9,102 nucleotides of DNA from an uncultured Faecalibacterium sp. (GTDB lineage: Bacteria; Bacillota; Clostridia; Oscillospirales; Ruminococcaceae): positions 1 to 9,102 of the forward strand of contig CALDNF010000194.1 of the NCBI GenBank assembly GCA_937917475.1, written 5' to 3'. Of the stretch, positions 5,360 through 9,102 are shown one piece after another. A program made the position numbers and the translations under genes. The first letter of the stretch is position 1, and each line of letters starts with the position of its first letter. Under the pieces are notes generated by a model. It was not told the DNA's origin. It saw only the letters and a list, made by a program, of their open reading frames with translations, and did no database searches.

Positions 5360-6457
5360 TTATTCCGCCTCCTCGATCTTTTTTGCTTCTGCTTTCATGC
5401 GGGCAATGCGCTCCTTGAGCTCCGGCGGCATCTCAACCTTGGGTGCACGGGGATCCAGCAGCCATGTGGCCGCATAGTGGGTATCGCTGATCTTGAACAT
5501 AGGCGGGTCTATCTCGTCGTCGATGTTCAGCGCAAAACGGTTGCGGGGCGCAAAGGCATCGCCGGGCTTCTCGTGCAGCAGGTTCGGCGGCGAACCGGGA
5601 ATGGTATACAGGCGGTCATCAGCGGTGTCAAGGTCGGGCATGGCCGACAGCAGACCCCAGGTATAGGGGTGCTTGGGGTCGTAGAAGATCTCGTTGATGG
5701 TGCCAGTCTCCACGATCTTGCCGGCGTACATGACATCCACATAGTCTGCCACCTTTGCCACAACACCAAGGTCGTGGGTGATGTAGATGACCGAGATGCC
5801 ACGCTCTTTCTGGATGTTGCGGATCAGCTCCAGGATTTTTGCCTGAATGGTCACATCCAGTGCAGTGGTGGGCTCGTCGCAGATGAGCAGGTCGGGGTCA
5901 CAGGAAAGCGCAATGGCGATGACCACACGCTGGCGCATACCGCCGGACAGCTGATGCGGATAGTTTTTCATCCGCTTTTCAGCATCGGTGATGCCCACCT
6001 CTTCCAGCAGCTCCAGTGCCTTTTTGTAGGCTTCCGCCTTGGGCATCTTGAAGTGCCAGAGCATACCCTCCATGATCTGTTTGCCAATGGTCATGGTGGG
6101 GTCAAGGCTGGTCATGGGATCCTGAAACACCATGGCAATGCGCTTGCCGTTGATGTGGCGGCGGATCCACTTTTTGTCTTTTTGCAGCAGATCAACCGTT
6201 TCCGGGCTGCCGTCGGCATGGTGATAGCTGAACCGGATGCTGCCGCCGTTCACGGTGGCATTTTTGGCCAGAATACCCATAGCGGCTTTCATGGTCACAG
6301 ACTTGCCGGAACCGGATTCGCCCACCAGTGCGACAGTCTCGCCCTTGTACAGGTCGATGTTCACACCACGGATCGCATGCACCGGACCTGCGGTGGTTTT
6401 AAAGGTAATATCAAGGTCTCGCACCGACAAGACCTGTTCTTTTTTTGCTTCAGGCAT
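5360..6457 (-). CDS. oppD: Oligopeptide/dipeptide ABC importer ATP-binding protein OppD/DppD
   Basis: A cytoplasmic ATPase subunit, 365 aa, partner of OppF. Walker A is GESGSGKS (46-53), the Q-loop is VFQDP (Q112), the signature is LSGGMRQR (170-177), Walker B is LLICDE (190-195, catalytic E195), and the His switch is H228. The C-terminal peptide-transporter domain starts at KHPYTWGLLSAMP (262-274) and continues with the GSPPNLL segment. The cysteines that in many OppD/DppD proteins bind a 4Fe-4S cluster in this tail are absent: the region reads GDAFAPRNRFAL (299-310). A charged helix of Glu and Lys (about 346-365) ends the protein. ATG at 6457 is preceded by AGGAGG (6465-6470), which begins on the last base of the oppC stop codon (gap 12 nt). 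Confidence 0.95.
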   Translation of the reverse strand: MPEAKKEQVLSVRDLDITFKTTAGPVHAIRGVNIDLYKGETVALVGESGSGKSVTMKAAMGILAKNATVNGGSIRFSYHHADGSPETVDLLQKDKKWIRRHINGKRIAMVFQDPMTSLDPTMTIGKQIMEGMLWHFKMPKAEAYKKALELLEEVGITDAEKRMKNYPHQLSGGMRQRVVIAIALSCDPDLLICDEPTTALDVTIQAKILELIRNIQKERGISVIYITHDLGVVAKVADYVDVMYAGKIVETGTINEIFYDPKHPYTWGLLSAMPDLDTADDRLYTIPGSPPNLLHEKPGDAFAPRNRFALNIDDEIDPPMFKISDTHYAATWLLDPRAPKVEMPPELKERIARMKAEAKKIEEAE

Positions 6458-6469
6458 GGGTGTTCCTCC

Positions 6470-7573
6470 TTACATACTCTTCATCTTGGGGTCCAGTGCC
6501 TCACGCAGGCCATCAGCCACAAGGTTGAAGCTGAGCATCAGCAGACTCATGACCACAATGGGCGGGATGATCTGATACGGATGGGTGGTGAAACTGTTGT
6601 ACAGCTCGCTGATCAGGGAGCCCAGCGAGCACTGCGGCACCGGGATGCCCAGACCCACGAAGGAAAGGAACGCCTCGGTGAAGATGGCGGTCGGGATGCT
6701 GAACATGACCTGTGTGATAATGGGTCCGATGATGTTGGGCAGCACTTCCTTGAAAATGATGAAGAAGCTGCCTGCGCCCAACGTGCGGGAGGCCAGAACA
6801 AACTCCTGATCCTTCAGCTTGAGCATCTCGGCACGGGCAATGCGGCTCATACCCACCCATTCCGTCAGCATCAGAGCGAAGATAATGGTCACCATGCCGG
6901 GCTGCAGTACCAGCAGCAGCAGCGTGACGATGACCAGACGGGGGATGCCGTTGGCTACTTCCAGAAAGCGTTGCATCACCATATCGACCTTGCCGCCGAA
7001 GTAGCCCGAAATCAGGCCATAGCTCATACCGATGACCATATCAATGACTGCAGCGGCCACCGCAATGATAAGAGAGACACGTGCGCCTTCCCATGTGCGG
7101 GTCCAGATGTCACGGCCATACAGATCGCTGCCGAACCAGTAGTAGACATCCAGTTTGTCCTTTTCCTGATAAGCGTTGGTCACCTTGGTGCCGGTGGTGG
7201 TGCTCATCTTCTCGCTGCCGTCCAGAATACCAAACTGCTCAATACCCGGCACACGGGGTGCAAAGTTTTTCTGGCTCAGATCCTGACCGGAGTAGGTATA
7301 GCCGTTCATGCCCGGGCCCAAAATGGCCAGAAGCACGATGACCACGATGAGGACAAGCCCCAGCACGGCACTCTTTTTGCCAAAGAAGCGGATGAGCGCA
7401 TCCTTCCAGAAGCTCTGAGCCGCAAAGTTGGTATCCACGGCGATCTCATCGTCGTTGTGCTTGAGGGCAAAATCCTTTTCCTCAAAGGTGTGCTCCGTGT
7501 ACATTGCATCCACGGCACCGACAATGGCATCGGCGGTGGATTCGCCGCCCAGCCGGATCGCTTTTTCTGCCAT
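6470..7573 (-). CDS. oppC: Oligopeptide/dipeptide ABC importer permease OppC/DppC
   Basis: A membrane-spanning permease, 367 aa, which forms the translocation pore with OppB. It has an unusually long acidic cytoplasmic N-terminus (about 1-65), then TM1 (about 68-88, SAVLGLVLIVVIVLLAIL). A large extracytoplasmic loop (about 89-145) is followed by the OppC hallmark FGSDLYGRDIWTRT (148-161) and five further membrane segments. The ATPase-contacting EAA loop is at about 257-280 (ASRTLGAGSF followed by VLPN). Common OppC proteins are near 300 aa, so the extra length is in the N-terminus and the first loop. ATG at 7573 abuts the oppB stop at 7574-7576, with a GGGGGA ribosome binding site inside oppB's end, suggesting translational coupling and equal amounts of B and C. 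Confidence 0.95.
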   Translation of the reverse strand: MAEKAIRLGGESTADAIVGAVDAMYTEHTFEEKDFALKHNDDEIAVDTNFAAQSFWKDALIRFFGKKSAVLGLVLIVVIVLLAILGPGMNGYTYSGQDLSQKNFAPRVPGIEQFGILDGSEKMSTTTGTKVTNAYQEKDKLDVYYWFGSDLYGRDIWTRTWEGARVSLIIAVAAAVIDMVIGMSYGLISGYFGGKVDMVMQRFLEVANGIPRLVIVTLLLLVLQPGMVTIIFALMLTEWVGMSRIARAEMLKLKDQEFVLASRTLGAGSFFIIFKEVLPNIIGPIITQVMFSIPTAIFTEAFLSFVGLGIPVPQCSLGSLISELYNSFTTHPYQIIPPIVVMSLLMLSFNLVADGLREALDPKMKSM

Positions 7574-8509
7574 TTAGTCGTCCCCCTTTGCCAAACGAAT
7601 ACGCGGATCGATGATGCCGTACAGCAGGTCAACGACCAGCATGATGCCAATGTACATGGCACTGTAAATAAAGCTCAGACCAATGACCACATTGTAGTCG
7701 TTGGACTGGATGGCCGTCACCAGCAGGCTGCCCACACCGGGAATGGCAAAGATCTTTTCCACCACCAGCGAGCCGGTCATCAGATCCACGATCAGCGGTG
7801 CCAGCACCGTGATGATGGGGATCAGGGCATTGCGCAGGGCGTGGCGGAAGATCAGTGCCGGGCCGGAGATGCCCTTGCTTTCAGCCAGCAGCATATAATC
7901 CGAATCCAGCACCTCGATCATCTCACTGCGGGTAAAGCGGGCGATGGACGCCATGGTGAACATGGACAGCGAAATACTGGGCAGCACGCTGGAGCCAAAG
8001 ACGTCCTTGGCCGAAAACAGCATGGGGAACCAGCGCAGTTTGAAGCCGAAGGTGTAGCTCAGTGCCAGTGCGAACACATAGGACGGCACTGATACGCCGA
8101 TGACCGAGATGATGGTGGCGATGGAGTCCACCAGCGTATCCCGCTTCAAAGCGGCAAGGATGCCCAGCATCAGACCTACGATAGCACCCAGCGTGACCGC
8201 CATGCCGCCCACCTGAATGGAGATGGGCAGACGGGACTGGATGAGCTGGGAGATGGGCGTATTCTTGGAGATATTGTAGCTGACGCCCAAATCACCCCGG
8301 AGCATATTGCCCACATAGCGGAAGAACTGGATATAGATGGGCTGGTCAAGGCCATACTTTGCATACAGGGCTGCACGCATATCGGGCGTCAGCTTTTCAT
8401 CATTGAAGGGCGAACCGGGCATCAGCTGCATCAGAATGAACAGCACCAGCAGGATTGCCAGCAGCGTAAACAGCGATGTCAGGATTCGCTTGAGCGTATA
8501 TTTTTTCAC
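7574..8509 (-). CDS. oppB: Oligopeptide/dipeptide ABC importer permease OppB/DppB
   Basis: A membrane permease of 311 aa from the GTG at 8509, a normal OppB length. TM1 (about 9-30) is followed by the extracytoplasmic part with PGSPF (31-35), YGLDQPIYIQF (52-62) and the conserved RGDLGVSY (71-78). Further spans follow, and the EAA loop lies at about 204-233 (LLAESKGISG through RNALIPII). Start choice: the family begins with a basic KKYTLKRIL run right before TM1, which matches this GTG, with AAGGGGG about 10 nt upstream. The frame is open further upstream to an ATG at 8614, but that part would encode a non-conserved extension, and its first bases lie in the terminator-like hairpin at 8586-8625, so I reject it. 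Expression is probably set by read-through of that hairpin. Confidence 0.93.
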   Translation of the reverse strand: MKKYTLKRILTSLFTLLAILLVLFILMQLMPGSPFNDEKLTPDMRAALYAKYGLDQPIYIQFFRYVGNMLRGDLGVSYNISKNTPISQLIQSRLPISIQVGGMAVTLGAIVGLMLGILAALKRDTLVDSIATIISVIGVSVPSYVFALALSYTFGFKLRWFPMLFSAKDVFGSSVLPSISLSMFTMASIARFTRSEMIEVLDSDYMLLAESKGISGPALIFRHALRNALIPIITVLAPLIVDLMTGSLVVEKIFAIPGVGSLLVTAIQSNDYNVVIGLSFIYSAMYIGIMLVVDLLYGIIDPRIRLAKGDD

Positions 8510-8585
8510 GTCGGGTGGACCCCCTTTTTCCTTCCGGGATCTTGCGGTCAGTCGTTCGTCTGCCGCAGACAGGTACAATGCCAAA

Positions 8586-8625
8586 AAGGCGCACAGTGGC
8601 TCTTTGCGGGCCACTGTGCGGCCTT
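8586..8625 (-). terminator. Intercistronic attenuator/partial terminator between oppA and oppB
   Basis: GCACAGTGGC (8591-8600) pairs perfectly with GCCACTGTGC (8610-8619). The stem is extended by AAGGC/GCCTT (8586-8590/8621-8625) with one bulged G (8620). The loop is 9 nt. Read on the minus strand, the GC-rich stem ends in GCCTTTTTGG, a short U-tract. It lies 20 nt after the oppA stop. In such operons a leaky terminator or stabilising hairpin here typically gives an excess of binding protein over the membrane complex. The structure is seen; its leakiness is inferred from the clearly co-directional oppBCDF behind it. Confidence 0.8.
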
Positions 8626-8644
8626 GTTCAGTGTGCTTTCAGTT

Positions 8645-9102
8645 TTACTCGCTCTTCGTGGCGTCCTTGTACACACGGTTCAGTGCCACAGGATGGAACT
8701 CCACGCCGGTAACAGCAGAAGAGACCATCTCGGCATTGCACTGACCGTACAGGGGGAAGATGACGGCCTGCTCCAGAACGATCTGCTCCGCCTCATACAT
8801 GGCTGCCCAGCGGCCCTCGGGGTCGGTGCACAGGTCACCGGTGGTGCACTCGTCAATGATGGCATCGTAGTCGGCATCGCTCCACAGACCGTAGTTGTTG
8901 GAGTTGCCGCTCACCCACATACCCAGATAGGTCATGGGGTCGGCGTAGTCGGGGCCCCAGCGGGTCAGACCGATCTCAAAGTTGCCGTCCTGCATATCCT
9001 GCACACGCTGCTTCTTGGGCTCCACGGTCAGGTTCAAGGTAAAGCCTTCCAGCGTGGTCTCCAGCTGCTCCTTGACGACCTGTGCGACCTTCTGGGGTGC
9101 AT
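8645..9102 (-). CDS. oppA: Oligopeptide/dipeptide-binding protein OppA/DppA, C-terminal part
   Basis: This is the C-terminal 151 or so residues of a family 5 extracellular solute-binding protein. The gene continues past the right window edge, so the start, lipoprotein signal and ribosome binding site are not visible. The fragment carries typical family features: a segment in which a partly unfolded strand leads to GNFEIGLTRWGPDYADP (the usual 'D..ll..W..DY.DP' region that lines the ligand pocket), then YDAIIDECT, a helix with EAEQIVLEQAVIFPLY, and the final strand before a charged C-terminus. It would sit on the outside of the membrane and pass peptides to OppBC. An in-frame TTG at 9037 is not a real start because the conserved domain continues upstream of it. 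Whether it prefers oligopeptides, dipeptides or another ligand (the family also includes nickel- and heme-type binders) cannot be judged from this part. Confidence 0.93.
   Translation of the reverse strand, partial: APQKVAQVVKEQLETTLEGFTLNLTVEPKKQRVQDMQDGNFEIGLTRWGPDYADPMTYLGMWVSGNSNNYGLWSDADYDAIIDECTTGDLCTDPEGRWAAMYEAEQIVLEQAVIFPLYGQCNAEMVSSAVTGVEFHPVALNRVYKDATKSE

Noticed and set aside
4991..8092. A 1033-codon open frame on the plus strand opposite oppF/oppD/oppC/oppB
   Set aside because: Same reason: it lies antisense to four complete ABC transporter genes, has no ribosome binding site or motif, and is very rich in His, Gln and Asp as expected from the complement of biased codons.
8510..8614. 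Longer OppB starting at ATG 8614
   Set aside because: The extra 35 residues resemble no OppB N-terminus and the ATG lies inside the terminator hairpin. The GTG at 8509 fits the family's start just before TM1.
1..9102. CRISPR arrays, insertion sequences, tRNA/rRNA genes, phage or toxin-antitoxin modules
   Set aside because: No regularly spaced repeats, transposase or integrase frames, tRNA-like cloverleafs or rRNA stretches were seen. The window is an ordinary transport and metabolism region.

Overview
The window looks like part of the chromosome of an anaerobic, moderately GC-rich Gram-positive bacterium of the class Clostridia. An Oscillospiraceae member such as Faecalibacterium would fit. 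This placement rests on strong AGGAGG-type ribosome binding sites, the Opp protein sequences and the codon use, not on a marker gene, so it is an inference. Nearly all protein genes are on the minus strand; the exception is one MarR-type regulator.

Left block (about 142-4106). A minus-strand operon reads, in order of transcription: APC-family amino acid permease (3403-2051), glutaredoxin-like protein (2038-1748), MalY/PatB-family PLP enzyme, probably a C-S beta-lyase (1732-542), and RidA enamine/imine deaminase (510-142). A MarR-family regulator (3639-4106) is transcribed divergently. The 235-bp spacer between them holds three copies of one 15-bp palindrome, GTTAAG-N3-CTTAAC. Two are perfect and lie exactly 20 bp apart across the -10 and start region of the permease promoter. 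The third has one mismatch and lies between the marR promoter and the marR ribosome binding site. The simplest reading is a self-contained, autoregulated cassette: import an amino acid (possibly cystine, cystathionine or another S-substituted cysteine), handle its disulfide, cleave it by beta-elimination, and have RidA remove the reactive 2-aminoacrylate that such lyases release. The members and sites are seen directly; the substrate and the pathway are inferred.

Middle (4107-4426). No convincing protein gene is present. A strong extended -10 promoter near 4159-4186, a hairpin-rich stretch and a strong bidirectional terminator at 4332-4372 suggest a small RNA of about 180 nt on the plus strand. 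This is the most likely undescribed element in the window.

Right block (4427-9102). An oligopeptide/dipeptide ABC importer operon runs on the minus strand: oppA (substrate-binding lipoprotein, cut by the window edge), oppB and oppC (permeases), then oppD and oppF (ATPases). The B-C and D-F junctions abut with no gap and C-D has a 12-nt gap, so translation is probably coupled. A GC-rich hairpin with a short U-tract between oppA and oppB looks like an attenuator that would keep the binding protein more abundant than the membrane complex. The operon's promoter lies outside the window.
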